A stretch of 64,000 nt of DNA from Muribaculaceae bacterium (GCA_017651515.1 JAGCCU010000067.1:25998-89997); one strand, 5' to 3'; shown: positions 24,534-33,901, counted from the first letter of the stretch. Program-made: numbers and translations. Notes: generated by a model not told the origin, from the letters alone.

Positions 24534-25111
24534 TGAAACTCATAATCATCACCGGAGGCATAGGGAGTGGGAAAAGCGTGGTGTCGCGACTTGTAGGCGT
24601 TATGGGGTATCCCACTTATGACTGTGACAGTGAGGCAAAACGACTTATGAACGAGTCGCCGATTCTCAAGGCACAATTGCGTGAATTGCTGGGGCATGAG
24701 ACATATGACGATAAAGGAAAACTGAACAGATCATATGTGGCATCACGTATTTTCAGTGATAAGAACCTCTTGCAGCAGATGAATGCAATCGTACATCCTG
24801 CCGTGCGTGAAGATCTCAAGAATTGGCTTGCTGAATCTGCTGCACCCATTGCATTCGCCGAAACGGCTTTGCTCGAAGAAAGCGGGTTAGGAGAGGAAGC
24901 TCAGAGAATATGGGTGGTGGATGCCCCGATGGAACTGCGCATTGAGCGAGTGATGCAGCGTAGCGCACTCAATCGCGAGCAAGTGAGCGCACGCATTGCT
25001 TCCCAGGCAGCGCAGTTTAATTTTCCTGACGCAGTTCACATCTTAAATGACAATGTAAATTCGCTCATTGAGCAGATTACTGCTTTGCTCAATGAAAGTA
25101 ACAAGATGTGA
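24533..25111 (+). CDS. coaE: Dephospho-CoA kinase
   Basis: The 192-residue enzyme phosphorylates dephospho-CoA with ATP, the last step of CoA synthesis. The P-loop GGIGSGKS covers residues 8-15; the DCDSEAKRLM segment near 30-40 and IVHPAVREDL near 85-95 are the conserved substrate regions, and the lid has RVMQRSALNREQVSARI near 140-157. The ATG overlaps the stop of the upstream YbbR-like gene by one base. Length is usual for the family. Confidence 0.95.
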   Translation: MKLIIITGGIGSGKSVVSRLVGVMGYPTYDCDSEAKRLMNESPILKAQLRELLGHETYDDKGKLNRSYVASRIFSDKNLLQQMNAIVHPAVREDLKNWLAESAAPIAFAETALLEESGLGEEAQRIWVVDAPMELRIERVMQRSALNREQVSARIASQAAQFNFPDAVHILNDNVNSLIEQITALLNESNKM

Positions 25112-25150
25112 TTTTTTGACTGATAGAGAGTCGTATTCAGAAAAATTGCC

Positions 25151-25158
25151 TAATTTTG
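25151..25158 (+). promoter_or_regulatory. -7 box upstream of the DUF5606 gene
   Basis: TAATTTTG at 25151-25158, 52 bases before the start; no good TTTG at the proper distance. Confidence 0.5.
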
Positions 25159-25210
25159 CATCTGCAATTAAATAAAGAACAATTATTAATATTAGATTTT
25201 TGAATTGATT

Positions 25211-25636
25211 ATGTTGAAGAAAATTCTATGCATCTCGGGTCGTTCGGGATTATATGAACTGAAGTCTTATGGTAAGAATATGGTGATTGTTGAGAGTCTG
25301 AAAGACCATAAGCGTTCACCGGCTTATTCTCGTGACAAGATTATTTCGTTGGGAGATATCGCAATCTATACAACTAACGAAGAAGTCCCTCTGGGAAAGG
25401 TATTCGACATCATCTTCGTTCAGCAAGAAGGCAAGACATTGGTTGCCGATGACTATAAGACCAACGAACAGATAGATGCATTCTTCGCGAAGGTTCTTCC
25501 AGACTATGACGTTGACCGTGTTTATCGTGCCGATATAAAGAAGGTGATTAACTGGTATAACATCCTTGTCGAAGCTGGATTTACCAAGTTTTTTGAAGAA
25601 GAGAAAGCCGAAGAGGAATCAGTCGAAGAAAAATAA
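25211..25636 (+). CDS. DUF5606 domain protein
   Basis: A 141-residue cytoplasmic protein. The ATG at 25211 gives the family-typical start MLKKILCISGRSGLYEL; an in-frame TTG two codons earlier is unlikely. The fold has two parts: a beta-rich N-terminal domain (about 1-65) with SGRPGL-like turn and RDKIISLGDIAIYT, and a helical second domain (about 75-130) with DVDRVYRADIKKVINWYNIL. The tail is very acidic. The family is common in Bacteroidetes and has no known function. It has its own promoter element and a perfect-stem terminator behind it, so it is likely a single-gene unit. Confidence 0.85.
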   Translation: MLKKILCISGRSGLYELKSYGKNMVIVESLKDHKRSPAYSRDKIISLGDIAIYTTNEEVPLGKVFDIIFVQQEGKTLVADDYKTNEQIDAFFAKVLPDYDVDRVYRADIKKVINWYNILVEAGFTKFFEEEKAEEESVEEK

Positions 25637-25650
25637 TTTAAACATATATA

Positions 25651-25697
25651 ACATGCAGCAATGCAAGCTAAATACTTGGGTTGCTGCATGTCTTTTA
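25651..25697 (+). terminator. Terminator after the DUF5606 gene
   Basis: ACATGCAGCAA (25651-25661) and TTGCTGCATGT (25681-25691) form an 11-bp perfect stem with a 19-base loop, followed by CTTTTAT. Confidence 0.75.
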
Positions 25698-25706
25698 TAG
25701 AATCGG

Positions 25707-26291
25707 GTGAGGCGTCTTTTGCAATTATTGATGGTGGCGTGCCTGTCGCTAATGATAGTGATGGGTAATACCTCATGTCATAAGGATGGAAGTGTGAAGA
25801 ATCGTCGTGACTACAAGCGGGAGTCTCGACACGGACGTGATAAGAAATCCGATAAAGATATTTCCAAGAGCGAAGATGATGCATGGAAGACACTGACAAT
25901 TAAATTGTCTCGCCATGACAATAAGATGCTATACGAAGAATTGCGTTCATGGCTAGGCACACCTTACCAGTATGCTGGAAATACCAAAGGTAAGGGTGCC
26001 GATTGCTCTGGAATGGTGATGGAGGTCTACAAAAAGGTTTACAATAAGCAGCTGGAGCGCAATTCGGCAATGATTTATGAGAATAATTGCAAGACAATAG
26101 ACCGAGAGAATCTCCGTGAGGGAGATCTTGTGTTTTTTATCACGGGGAAATCGGGGCGCATAAGCCATGTTGGCATATATCTGAAAGAAGGTAAGTTTGT
26201 CCATGCGTCCTCGTCGCGAGGAGTGATGGTGAGCGACCTACAGGACAAGTATTGGCGTGAGCATTATGCAGCCTCGGGTCGTGTAAAGTGA
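25707..26291 (+). CDS. NlpC/P60 family peptidase, probable lipoprotein
   Basis: A 194-residue envelope hydrolase that should cleave peptide cross-links of peptidoglycan stems. A GTG at 25707 gives a longer signal peptide; the ATG at 25731 is an alternative. The signal ends at a cysteine near residue 24 (NTSC) that may be lipidated, although the lipobox is loose. A basic linker (25-55) precedes the NlpC/P60 domain (about 75-194): catalytic Cys100 in GADCSG, His154 in SHVGIY and His166 as third polar residue. All three are intact. It stands alone behind the terminator of the DUF5606 gene and converges with the nuclease gene at 26310. Confidence 0.92.
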   Translation: MRRLLQLLMVACLSLMIVMGNTSCHKDGSVKNRRDYKRESRHGRDKKSDKDISKSEDDAWKTLTIKLSRHDNKMLYEELRSWLGTPYQYAGNTKGKGADCSGMVMEVYKKVYNKQLERNSAMIYENNCKTIDRENLREGDLVFFITGKSGRISHVGIYLKEGKFVHASSSRGVMVSDLQDKYWREHYAASGRVK

Positions 26292-26309
26292 TGGTATGAT
26301 TTTTCAGAA

Positions 26310-29300
26310 TCAAATCTTTTTGTCAATTTTCCTGCGACAGAAGTCATTGAAACGACAGTAGGTGCAGTTCTCTTTATATGGTGTCTGCTTGAACGGCTCA
26401 TCAACACTCAGCAACTTATCGATTGAAGCTTTTATTTGTTGCAGGAACTCCTTGTTAACGTCATCGTCAGGATGATATATATAGGTTTTGTTGTTTTTTT
26501 CTGTGCCAATCTTTACACCAGTGCTTTTCATGTCCGACAGCTTGTAGATTACAGGTTGAATGCAGTCTGCATCCTCATCTATGGCTCGCCACGCGTTACA
26601 GTAAAGCAAAAGTTGAAGTATGGCATGTGGTCGTTCAAAACCTTTTTGGGAATTGAACAGTTGTTCGACATTACCGAATATGGTTTTGTCAGAACCGGTT
26701 TTATAATCTACCACACGAAGCGTGTTTCCCACTTTGTCGAGCCGGTCAATCTTGAAGAAAAAATGGAATTTAGTACCCATTATATCAAGGTCTGTTTCGT
26801 GTGGTTTTTCGCATTCCAGAATTGTGATGTTGCCATGTTCAGCTATTAAGGCTTTGTCGTAGTTGAGCGCATTTTCAACGTAAGTGTTGATGCTTTCTTG
26901 CAGTATGTAGGCATCACCAGTGAGTGGCCGATCGATTTGTTCTTCTGGAAGATGATTGTATTCTTTGTTTATCTCCCTTATTACAACTTTGTTGAGGTTG
27001 TTCTTTTTGAAGTCGTCTATCATCTGACTGGTAATAATCCTGGGATTATCGTCTTTGATTTGTTCGGGATAATAGAATGCTTGAAGTGAGTTGTGGACTA
27101 TAGTGCCGAAAGTAGCAGCGTCCATGAAGTCGCTTGTATTGGAGTCATTGCTAAAACCTTGTATGCGTTGGAAATAGAACCGCATCGGGCAGTCGATAAA
27201 GCCGTTAATGGCACTTGCCGACAAATATTTTTTGTTTTCACTGTCTGAAATATATCGTTCAACCATTTCGGTGGATTTCTTGACTTCGAAATCCAGTTCT
27301 GTTGCCGGAGTAATTGAAGTTTTAATATTTATCTTGTTTACAGGTATGTTGTAGATCTTTTCAAGCTGACCAATGTAACGTGAAGCTTCGCTTGTGCCGA
27401 AACTCTGTGTGTTGCTGTTGTAGATTAAAAAGGCATATTTAGAGTGGCTCAGCAGCCGATAGAAATAATAAGTTGTAGCAGCATCGTTGAACGAGTTTGT
27501 AGGCATGGAATGTGCGTTTCTAATCATCTCTGGAATAAATGAGCTTATTGACCGCCTTGAAGGGAACACCCTTTCGTTCATCGACAGCATGATGATGTTG
27601 TCAAAATCAAGACTTCGCGTTTCAAGCATTCCCATCACCTGCAATCCTTCCAGCGGTTCACCGGTGAAAGGTATTGTTATGTTGCTTGTGGCACGGTCAA
27701 TAAGATAATAGATGGAGGAATCTACAGAGGGAAGATGAGAACTGTTTTCAATTACCGTACGTATTTGTTTGAGTGAGTCGACGTAATGCATGTTGAATGC
27801 ACTTTGCAGCGGAAGAAGGTTCTGATCGGCATCTTCGGGCAAAGTGGCATTATCGCTTTTACGAGTATGGGCATCAATTATCTTAGTGAATGCTATGAGT
27901 CTGTCCAGATATGCTATTATTCCGCTCTTGTCGTTTGTGTTTTGAACTGAGGTGAAAATCATTTCAAGAGGAGTGTCTTGGAACAATTCCTCACTCACAT
28001 TGAATTCATTGTTGGATTCTATGGCTTGCTGGAGCTTGATTACATGACTAGTGAATGTTGATTTCACCATGGGATGTGACAGGATATCGAGCACGATGTC
28101 GCGAAAATACATAATGTGTCCATGCGACAACGTGGCCTGTTGTTGTGCACGCGCTACCAGATGCATGAGTGAAACTATGCTGGCATTACGCATGGAATAG
28201 CCCATGGTTACATTCATGCGCTTTATTTCTTGTGGTACCGAGTTGACAATTGGTACAAATAGTTTTTCATCGGGAATGACAATAGCTGAATTGATGGCAT
28301 TGTTAAGGTTGATGACAGGAAATTGAAAGTCTGCTTTGTCAAGCAGCATTGAGAGCGCACTGAAGATATGGGAATACTGCCCAATGGTCTTGACCATGTA
28401 CATTGCCCATTTTGCCTGTCCGACCGCTGATGGCACTGAGAAAGTGAAAACCTGCGGTTGTCTTTGGATCTCTTCTTCTTCAGGATGCACAGGTGAAGGG
28501 AAACGTTTGTTGAAGTATTCCACTAGATTTATTCCGCTGTTGCCTCTTGAACTGAAGGCCTTTGAGCAACAATCCCACCAAAAGTGACCATCCATTTCCT
28601 TTATTGCTTTGAAAATGCGGTCTTCGCTATTAGTAAGCCCGGCAAAGCCTACCATAACGAGGCGTTTGTAACGCCATTTCATAGCGCTGGGGTTTAATGC
28701 CGCATTGCGATAAAGCTGCCCCTGTGTCGTGAGGTTTTTTGCATTGAGCAGTTCATGGTATCTATTGTATATGTCGGCAAGTCGTTCCCACAGAGTAAAA
28801 TATATATTCTCGGCAGATTCTTTATTGTCATTGCGAACATCGTGTCTCCAGAAGCTGTTGTTCTCTGAAAACTGAATGTTAAATATTCGTTGTATTTCCT
28901 TCTTTAAGTCATTGTCTATGTAGTCGGTGGAAATGTTTCGTAGGTCACTTACGTTGGCATAGACCTTTACAGGATCGGCAAGTGCCATGTCTATGTCATT
29001 GAAATCGTTAAGAATGATATTAGCCCAATAGATAAAACTATCCATGCTGCTCGCTTTGTCAGCAAAGACATCGGAATAAGCTTGATATAGTATGAAAATG
29101 GCATCTATCTGGTCTGTGGCTACTTTTGGTGTCAGTTCTTGTAACAGTTCAGTCAGCGTGCTGATGCTAGGCATCATTCTAGGTGATGTGAAGCATTCGG
29201 CAAGCTCTTTTTCGAAAAATTGTCCGCTGCGACGGTTGGGAAATACAAAGCAGTAGTCTTCAATGTCATTGATATCTTTATAATAACTGGCTACTTTTCG

Positions 29301-29315
29301 GAGAAATGATTTCAT
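26310..29315 (-). CDS. AddB-like PD-(D/E)XK nuclease/helicase-fold protein
   Basis: A 1001-residue cytoplasmic protein of the AddB/RexB-like group that resects DNA ends. Residues 1-600 are a degenerate UvrD-like helicase fold beginning FPNRRSGQFFEKEL, without a clear Walker A lysine. The C-terminal nuclease domain (about 690-1001) has VVDYKTGS as PD-(D/E)XK core, and four cysteines that would hold an iron-sulphur cluster: Cys709 (DCPMRFYF), Cys984, Cys987 and Cys993 (CTYCRFNDFC). This layout is that of AddB. The expected partner AddA is not next to it; delta prime (holB) is 25 bases upstream on the same strand, so the two may share a transcript. Confidence 0.88.
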   Translation of the reverse strand: MKSFLRKVASYYKDINDIEDYCFVFPNRRSGQFFEKELAECFTSPRMMPSISTLTELLQELTPKVATDQIDAIFILYQAYSDVFADKASSMDSFIYWANIILNDFNDIDMALADPVKVYANVSDLRNISTDYIDNDLKKEIQRIFNIQFSENNSFWRHDVRNDNKESAENIYFTLWERLADIYNRYHELLNAKNLTTQGQLYRNAALNPSAMKWRYKRLVMVGFAGLTNSEDRIFKAIKEMDGHFWWDCCSKAFSSRGNSGINLVEYFNKRFPSPVHPEEEEIQRQPQVFTFSVPSAVGQAKWAMYMVKTIGQYSHIFSALSMLLDKADFQFPVINLNNAINSAIVIPDEKLFVPIVNSVPQEIKRMNVTMGYSMRNASIVSLMHLVARAQQQATLSHGHIMYFRDIVLDILSHPMVKSTFTSHVIKLQQAIESNNEFNVSEELFQDTPLEMIFTSVQNTNDKSGIIAYLDRLIAFTKIIDAHTRKSDNATLPEDADQNLLPLQSAFNMHYVDSLKQIRTVIENSSHLPSVDSSIYYLIDRATSNITIPFTGEPLEGLQVMGMLETRSLDFDNIIMLSMNERVFPSRRSISSFIPEMIRNAHSMPTNSFNDAATTYYFYRLLSHSKYAFLIYNSNTQSFGTSEASRYIGQLEKIYNIPVNKINIKTSITPATELDFEVKKSTEMVERYISDSENKKYLSASAINGFIDCPMRFYFQRIQGFSNDSNTSDFMDAATFGTIVHNSLQAFYYPEQIKDDNPRIITSQMIDDFKKNNLNKVVIREINKEYNHLPEEQIDRPLTGDAYILQESINTYVENALNYDKALIAEHGNITILECEKPHETDLDIMGTKFHFFFKIDRLDKVGNTLRVVDYKTGSDKTIFGNVEQLFNSQKGFERPHAILQLLLYCNAWRAIDEDADCIQPVIYKLSDMKSTGVKIGTEKNNKTYIYHPDDDVNKEFLQQIKASIDKLLSVDEPFKQTPYKENCTYCRFNDFCRRKIDKKI

Positions 29316-29340
29316 GGCTTGAGATTTTATTCATGTGAAG

Positions 29341-30462
29341 TTAAACCTTGATAAGTATGGTAATTTGGATTGCCATGTCGAAAAGGATTATTCTGGCATT
29401 TCCGTTTCCTTGAATGTCTGTTTCGGCTTGGTTCAATTCGTTGTAGATGCGTTCAACATTAAGTTCATTGATGAATGGAGAGAAACGTGAACTGAATTTT
29501 TCTTCGTCACGAGTGAGGTAGTTGAGTTCTGGAATGTGCAGATTGTAGAAGAAATTTTCTCTTATCTGCCTAGCAGAGTAGGCGAGAAATCGTCTTGATT
29601 TTTCGCGTTTCATGTCGGCTATGTTTTCGCTCCATTGCTTGAGAGCTGGTATGTTGCGTGAGTATGCCAGACGCATAAGTTCCATGAAGTACTTGTGGAA
29701 TTCTGCATTCTCATTGTTTTCTTTCAGTGTACGTTCGGCTTCCATCACATTGCCGTCAAATGGTGCTGCCATTGCTACGGCGTCTTGGTGATCAAGTTGG
29801 TATTTTGATACTAGATAATTAGCTACATCTTCAGTAGAGAGTCGCTTAAGTTCTACTTGCTGTGTGCGTGAATATATGGTTGTAAGAATGTCTTGAGAGT
29901 TATCGCTCACAAGAATGAACTTGCAGTCATCGTAAGGCTCCTCTATAAGTTTAAGAAGCTTATTGGCGCAGTCTTCGTTCATTTTCTCAGGCAGCCACAT
30001 GATGAGTATCTTGTAGCGTTTTGCCATTGATGTGAGGCTCATCTTGTGAATAATGGCATCGCTCTCATTGACGTAGATTTTGGGCTGGGAATTGTCGTTC
30101 TTTAGTAGTCTCAGCCAGTGATTGTAATCTTCAACAATGGGACAGTCATCAAGTAATTCACGCCATTCGTCAATATAGTCATCGCACACGAGCAATTTAT
30201 CTTTCTTAATATATGGGAAAGAGAAGAAAAGGTCAGTATTGTTGTGACTCTGATGCTGCCTGCATGATGGACATTCTCCGCATGGCTCCCCATTATGGCG
30301 GTTGGTGCAATGTATGTATTGAGCCATGACGCGAGCCATGGCAAGTTTTGGCACACCTGGTTGTCCGTGGAGCAGAATGGCATGCGGCAGACGATTGGTG
30401 TCAATGAGCCTTCTTATTCTGTTAATTGCTTGTTCGTTTCCGAGTATGTCACTGAACTTCAT
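29341..30462 (-). CDS. holB: DNA polymerase III subunit delta prime
   Basis: A 373-residue clamp-loader subunit. The ATG at 30462 starts with MKFSDILGNEQAINRIRRLI, the family N terminus; an upstream in-frame extension to 30552 is unlikely because it runs through a 51-base inverted repeat. The AAA+ P-loop is degenerate (GQPGVPKL, residues 33-40), as in delta prime, which does not hydrolyse ATP. A zinc module has Cys52, Cys61, Cys64 and Cys67. The sensor region SDNSQDILTTIYSRTQ near 185-200 is typical. The AddB-like gene follows 25 bases after its stop. Confidence 0.9.
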   Translation of the reverse strand: MKFSDILGNEQAINRIRRLIDTNRLPHAILLHGQPGVPKLAMARVMAQYIHCTNRHNGEPCGECPSCRQHQSHNNTDLFFSFPYIKKDKLLVCDDYIDEWRELLDDCPIVEDYNHWLRLLKNDNSQPKIYVNESDAIIHKMSLTSMAKRYKILIMWLPEKMNEDCANKLLKLIEEPYDDCKFILVSDNSQDILTTIYSRTQQVELKRLSTEDVANYLVSKYQLDHQDAVAMAAPFDGNVMEAERTLKENNENAEFHKYFMELMRLAYSRNIPALKQWSENIADMKREKSRRFLAYSARQIRENFFYNLHIPELNYLTRDEEKFSSRFSPFINELNVERIYNELNQAETDIQGNGNARIILFDMAIQITILIKV

Positions 30463-30521
30463 GTGCGATGTTTTGTGATTATTGGATATATTTATAGCCA
30501 GGCTAGGTGAGGTTGAATAGT

Positions 30522-30572
30522 GGGCTTTTAGGTTCAAGGTGAGTAGTTTCACTCACATAATCCTAAAAGCCC
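30522..30572. repeat. Nested inverted repeat upstream of holB
   Basis: GGGCTTTTAGG (30522-30532) and CCTAAAAGCCC (30562-30572) pair perfectly over 11 bp, with an inner perfect stem GTGAGT/ACTCAC (30539-30544 and 30551-30556). No T run follows on either strand, so it is not a plain intrinsic terminator. It lies in the 136-base gap between the HerA-like gene and holB, both on the minus strand. Confidence 0.75.
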
Positions 30573-30598
30573 CCTAAATGATTCTGATAAAACCAGAA

Positions 30599-32176
30599 TT
30601 ACTTAATCAAATTGCCCAAAATATCTCGCGTAATGGTGCGGGTAACGGCACTGGTTGTATTCTTGGTGATTTTTTCAGTTACACTGGTCTTTGACTTGGT
30701 TTTCTTTCCAGTAATCTTGTTAGAGATGCTTGTTCCGACAATTGTAGCCAAGGCACCTGTAACAGCCGTGACGACAGCCTTAAGAATTTTTCTGAAGAGG
30801 CTGGGCTTCTTGGCTTTTTCTTTCTCGAGTTTTTCTTTCTCTTTTTCTGCAAGGGCTTCCTGTTCGGCTCTTTCGGCTTCAGCACGTTCTTTTTCTGTTT
30901 CTATAAGCAATTTCTCAAAGGCCGATTCGCGCTCTTGAAGTGTGTCATATTTACCATAGATGCGAGACTGCTTAATAAGATCCAGACGTTGGCCTTCAGT
31001 GATAGCGCCTATCTGGCTGAGTGGGAAGAGCATCTTAGCACGTTCAACGATTGTTGGAGCTCCCTTTTCATCAAGGAATGATACGAGAGCTTCACCAGTC
31101 TCTAGATTCATGATTGCTTCATCAGTCTTGAACTCTGGATTTGGTCTGAATGTATCGGCGGCGGTCCTTACTGCTTTCTGGTCTTTGGGCGTGTAGGCTC
31201 GCAAAGCATGTTGCACGCGGTTGCCAAGTTGCCCTAGGATGATTTCAGGTATGTCGGTAGGACTCTGGGTTACGAAGTATATACCTACGCCTTTACTGCG
31301 GATGAGTCTTATTACTTGCTCTATCTTGTCTACCATGGCTTTGCTAGTACCGTCGAAAAGCATGTGGGCTTCATCGAAGAAAAATACCAGCTTTGGAAGT
31401 TCCATGTCGCCAACTTCAGGCAGTGAAGAGTAAAGTTCGGTGATAAGCCATAACAGGAAGGTAGAATAGAGTTTTGGCTGCAGCATTAGCTTGTCGGCTG
31501 CAAGTACGCTCATTACGCCTTTTCCGCCTTCTTGCTGCATAAGATCGTGAATGTCGAACGATGGATTGCCGAAGAATTTGTCGCCACCCTGATTCTCCAG
31601 TTGAAGCAAAGAGCGTTGAATAGCGCCGATGCTGGCACTGGAGATGTTTCCGTAGGTGGTAGTATATTCTTTGGCATGCTTAGATATGTAGTCAAGCATC
31701 GAACGTAGGTCTTTGATGTCATCAATGAGCAGGCCACGTTCATCAGCAATGCGGAACAGGATGTTCAGCACTCCTATCTGAGTATCGTTGAGCTCAAGGA
31801 TGCGTCCAAGCAGGTCTGGTCCCATCTGAGATATTGTTGCACGCATGGGATGTCCTTGCTCTCCATATACATCGTAGAATCTAACGGGACATGCTTGAAA
31901 CTGCGGATCGGTAATACCGAACTCAGGAAGGCGTTTTTCAATGAATCCGCTCAGTTTGCCGGGTTGACTGATGCCGCTTAGGTCACCTTTCATGTCGGCC
32001 ATGAAGCACGGAACACCCACTTGGCAGAAACTCTCTGCAAGAACTTGAAGACTCACCGTTTTTCCGGTTCCCGTTGCTCCGGCAACAAGACCATGTCGGT
32101 TTGCCATATTGCCATTTATACTAATTGCGCCTTTGGGGCCATGCGCTACATATAGCCCGTGTTCTTGTGTATACAT
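30599..32176 (-). CDS. HerA-like ATPase (DUF853/YjgR family)
   Basis: A 525-residue P-loop ATPase of the HerA/FtsK group. Walker A is GATGTGKT at 33-40; Walker B is LVFFFDEAHMLF near 275-286, followed by a sensor with FVTQSPTDIPE. The DUF853 domain ends about residue 420; a Lys/Glu-rich helix (about 420-470) and a basic tail with a Gly/Ala hydrophobic stretch (about 475-495) follow. Close relatives (YjgR of E. coli) have no proven role; the fold suggests DNA translocation. A -7 like TAACTTTG lies on the minus strand at 32209-32202. No NurA-type nuclease partner is adjacent. Confidence 0.9.
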   Translation of the reverse strand: MYTQEHGLYVAHGPKGAISINGNMANRHGLVAGATGTGKTVSLQVLAESFCQVGVPCFMADMKGDLSGISQPGKLSGFIEKRLPEFGITDPQFQACPVRFYDVYGEQGHPMRATISQMGPDLLGRILELNDTQIGVLNILFRIADERGLLIDDIKDLRSMLDYISKHAKEYTTTYGNISSASIGAIQRSLLQLENQGGDKFFGNPSFDIHDLMQQEGGKGVMSVLAADKLMLQPKLYSTFLLWLITELYSSLPEVGDMELPKLVFFFDEAHMLFDGTSKAMVDKIEQVIRLIRSKGVGIYFVTQSPTDIPEIILGQLGNRVQHALRAYTPKDQKAVRTAADTFRPNPEFKTDEAIMNLETGEALVSFLDEKGAPTIVERAKMLFPLSQIGAITEGQRLDLIKQSRIYGKYDTLQERESAFEKLLIETEKERAEAERAEQEALAEKEKEKLEKEKAKKPSLFRKILKAVVTAVTGALATIVGTSISNKITGKKTKSKTSVTEKITKNTTSAVTRTITRDILGNLIK

Positions 32177-32241
32177 AATTCCAATGTTTAGGTTTATATG
32201 GCAAAGTTACGCATTTATAATCAAATATCCAATATAGGTGC

Positions 32242-32280
32242 AAAAAAAGACGCGACTTAATTAAAAGAAATCGCGTCTTT
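32242..32280 (-). terminator. Terminator of the methylmalonyl-CoA decarboxylase operon
   Basis: AAAGACGCGA (32246-32255) and TCGCGTCTTT (32271-32280) form a perfect 10-bp stem; on the minus strand it runs into seven T. It lies 22 bases beyond the stop of the beta-subunit gene. Confidence 0.92.
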
Positions 32281-32301
32281 GTAACTATATGCTAGAATTT
32301 G

Positions 32302-33453
32302 TTATCCGAGGAAGCCGAGCAGTACACCTGCAGCCACTGCCGAGCCAATCACGCCAGCCACGTTCGGGCCCATGGCGTGCATAAGCAGATAGTTGGTGGG
32401 GTCGTACTTCAAACCTTGGTCGTTGCTGATACGGGCAGCCATAGGCACGGCGCTCACACCTGCATTGCCGATAAGCGGGTTCAACTTCTTGTGCTTGGGT
32501 AACAAAAGATTGAAAATCTTAACGAAGAGCACGCCCGAGCAAGTGGCGATAACGAAAGCACAGAATCCCAGGAAGAAGATGAAGATAGTCTCCTTGGTGA
32601 GAAATTCGGATGCCTGTGTCGATGCACCTACTGTCATACCTAGAATGATGGTCACAATGTCGGTCATGGCGTTGCTGGCAGTCTTTGCAAGGCGGGTGGT
32701 TACACCGCTCTCACGCAGCAGATTGCCGAAGAACAACATACCCAACAGAGGCAGACCACTGGGAACAACGAAGCAAGTGAGCAAAAGACCGAAGATTGGG
32801 AAGAGAATCTTCTCGGTCTGCGACACCTTGCGTGCCGGCTTCATGCGTATCAACCGTTCTTTCTTAGTAGTAAGCAGTCTCATCACTGGTGGCTGTATGA
32901 CAGGCACCAGTGCCATGTAGCTATAGGCGCATACCGCGATAGCACCCATCAGGTTAGGTGCCAGCTTACCCGAAAGGAAGATTGCCGTTGGACCATCGGC
33001 ACCACCGATGATTGCAATAGCACCTGCCTGGTCGGGCATGAAACCTAAAGCAAGGGCAATGATATAGGCACCGAAGATACCGAACTGTGCTGCTGCGCCC
33101 ACAAGCATGAGTTTGGGGTTAGCGAGCAGCGACGAGAAGTCGGTCATTGCACCGATGCCCAAGAAGATGAGTGGTGGATACCACCCTTGTCGCACACCTT
33201 GATACAAGATGTTCAGCACCGAGCCTTCCTCGTAGATACCGATTTCGTTACCTGGCTGGAAAGGAATGTTACCAATCAGAATACCGAAGCCGATGGGCAC
33301 GAGCAGCATGGGCTCAAAGTCGTGCTTGATGGCCAGATAGATGAAGAAAAGGCCTACGCACAACATGATTACGTTAGTAATCTCAACGTTGGCGAATCCG
33401 GTAAACTGCCAGAATTCGTTCAACTTGCTGAGTAGGAATTCAGTCTGTGACAT
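32302..33453 (-). CDS. mmdB: Sodium-pumping decarboxylase subunit beta (methylmalonyl-CoA decarboxylase)
   Basis: A 383-residue integral membrane protein, the ion channel and carboxybiotin decarboxylase of the sodium-translocating decarboxylases (OadB/MmdB/GcdB). About ten hydrophobic segments are visible; the conserved GGADGPTAIFLSGKLAP near 148-164 holds the Asp that binds Na+, and NAGVSAVPMAARI near 343-355 is the second re-entrant motif. Proton release from carboxybiotin drives two Na+ out of the cell. It is the last gene of the cluster mce-mmdA-oadG-mmdC-mmdB, 10 bases after the biotin carrier, and a strong terminator follows. The adjacent epimerase favours methylmalonyl-CoA over oxaloacetate as substrate. 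Confidence 0.93.
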   Translation of the reverse strand: MSQTEFLLSKLNEFWQFTGFANVEITNVIMLCVGLFFIYLAIKHDFEPMLLVPIGFGILIGNIPFQPGNEIGIYEEGSVLNILYQGVRQGWYPPLIFLGIGAMTDFSSLLANPKLMLVGAAAQFGIFGAYIIALALGFMPDQAGAIAIIGGADGPTAIFLSGKLAPNLMGAIAVCAYSYMALVPVIQPPVMRLLTTKKERLIRMKPARKVSQTEKILFPIFGLLLTCFVVPSGLPLLGMLFFGNLLRESGVTTRLAKTASNAMTDIVTIILGMTVGASTQASEFLTKETIFIFFLGFCAFVIATCSGVLFVKIFNLLLPKHKKLNPLIGNAGVSAVPMAARISNDQGLKYDPTNYLLMHAMGPNVAGVIGSAVAAGVLLGFLG

Positions 33454-33463
33454 ATTGCATCAG

Positions 33464-33901
33464 TTAAGCGATTACCATGATTGTAGTACCTTCAAGCACT
33501 GAGTCTTCCTTAGCGACGTTGATGGATTTTACCACACCGTCCTTGCCGGCATGAATCTCGTTGCCCATCTTCATGGCTTCGAGAATGCACACCACATCGG
33601 AAGCCTTGACTTGCTGGCCTTCCTTAACGTTGATTTCCTTGATTACGCCAGGTAGTGGCGAAGCAATGACGAGATCGCCGGCAGCAGCCTTAACAACGGG
33701 CTTTGCAGCAGGAGCGGCAGCAGCCACGGGAGCAGCACTCGACGTTACGGCGCGCTTGATTACAGGAGCAGCGTGTTTCACTTCGGGAAGCTCAACGCTG
33801 TAGGCCACGCCATTCACTTCTACCTGAGCGATATTATTCTCAATGTTACCAATGCCAACCGTGTAGTCGATGCCATTGATCTTGTATTTATATTCTTTCA
33901 T
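33464..33901 (-). CDS. mmdC: Biotin carrier subunit of the sodium-pumping decarboxylase
   Basis: A 145-residue protein that carries the carboxyl group between the alpha and beta subunits. The N-terminal part (1-45) is a small beta domain; an Ala/Pro/Val-rich flexible linker covers about 48-72; the biotinyl domain (about 74-145) has the EAMKM motif with Lys111 as the biotin site and the symmetric VVKSINV repeat. It is 10 bases before mmdB and 23 after the OadG-family gene. Confidence 0.95.
   Translation of the reverse strand: MKEYKYKINGIDYTVGIGNIENNIAQVEVNGVAYSVELPEVKHAAPVIKRAVTSSAAPVAAAAPAAKPVVKAAAGDLVIASPLPGVIKEINVKEGQQVKASDVVCILEAMKMGNEIHAGKDGVVKSINVAKEDSVLEGTTIMVIA

Noticed and set aside
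26310-32176. Phage-defence island made of a nuclease and a HerA-like ATPase
   Set aside because: The two genes are separated by holB and match AddB-like and DUF853 housekeeping families. There is no NurA, Sir2 or other defence partner.
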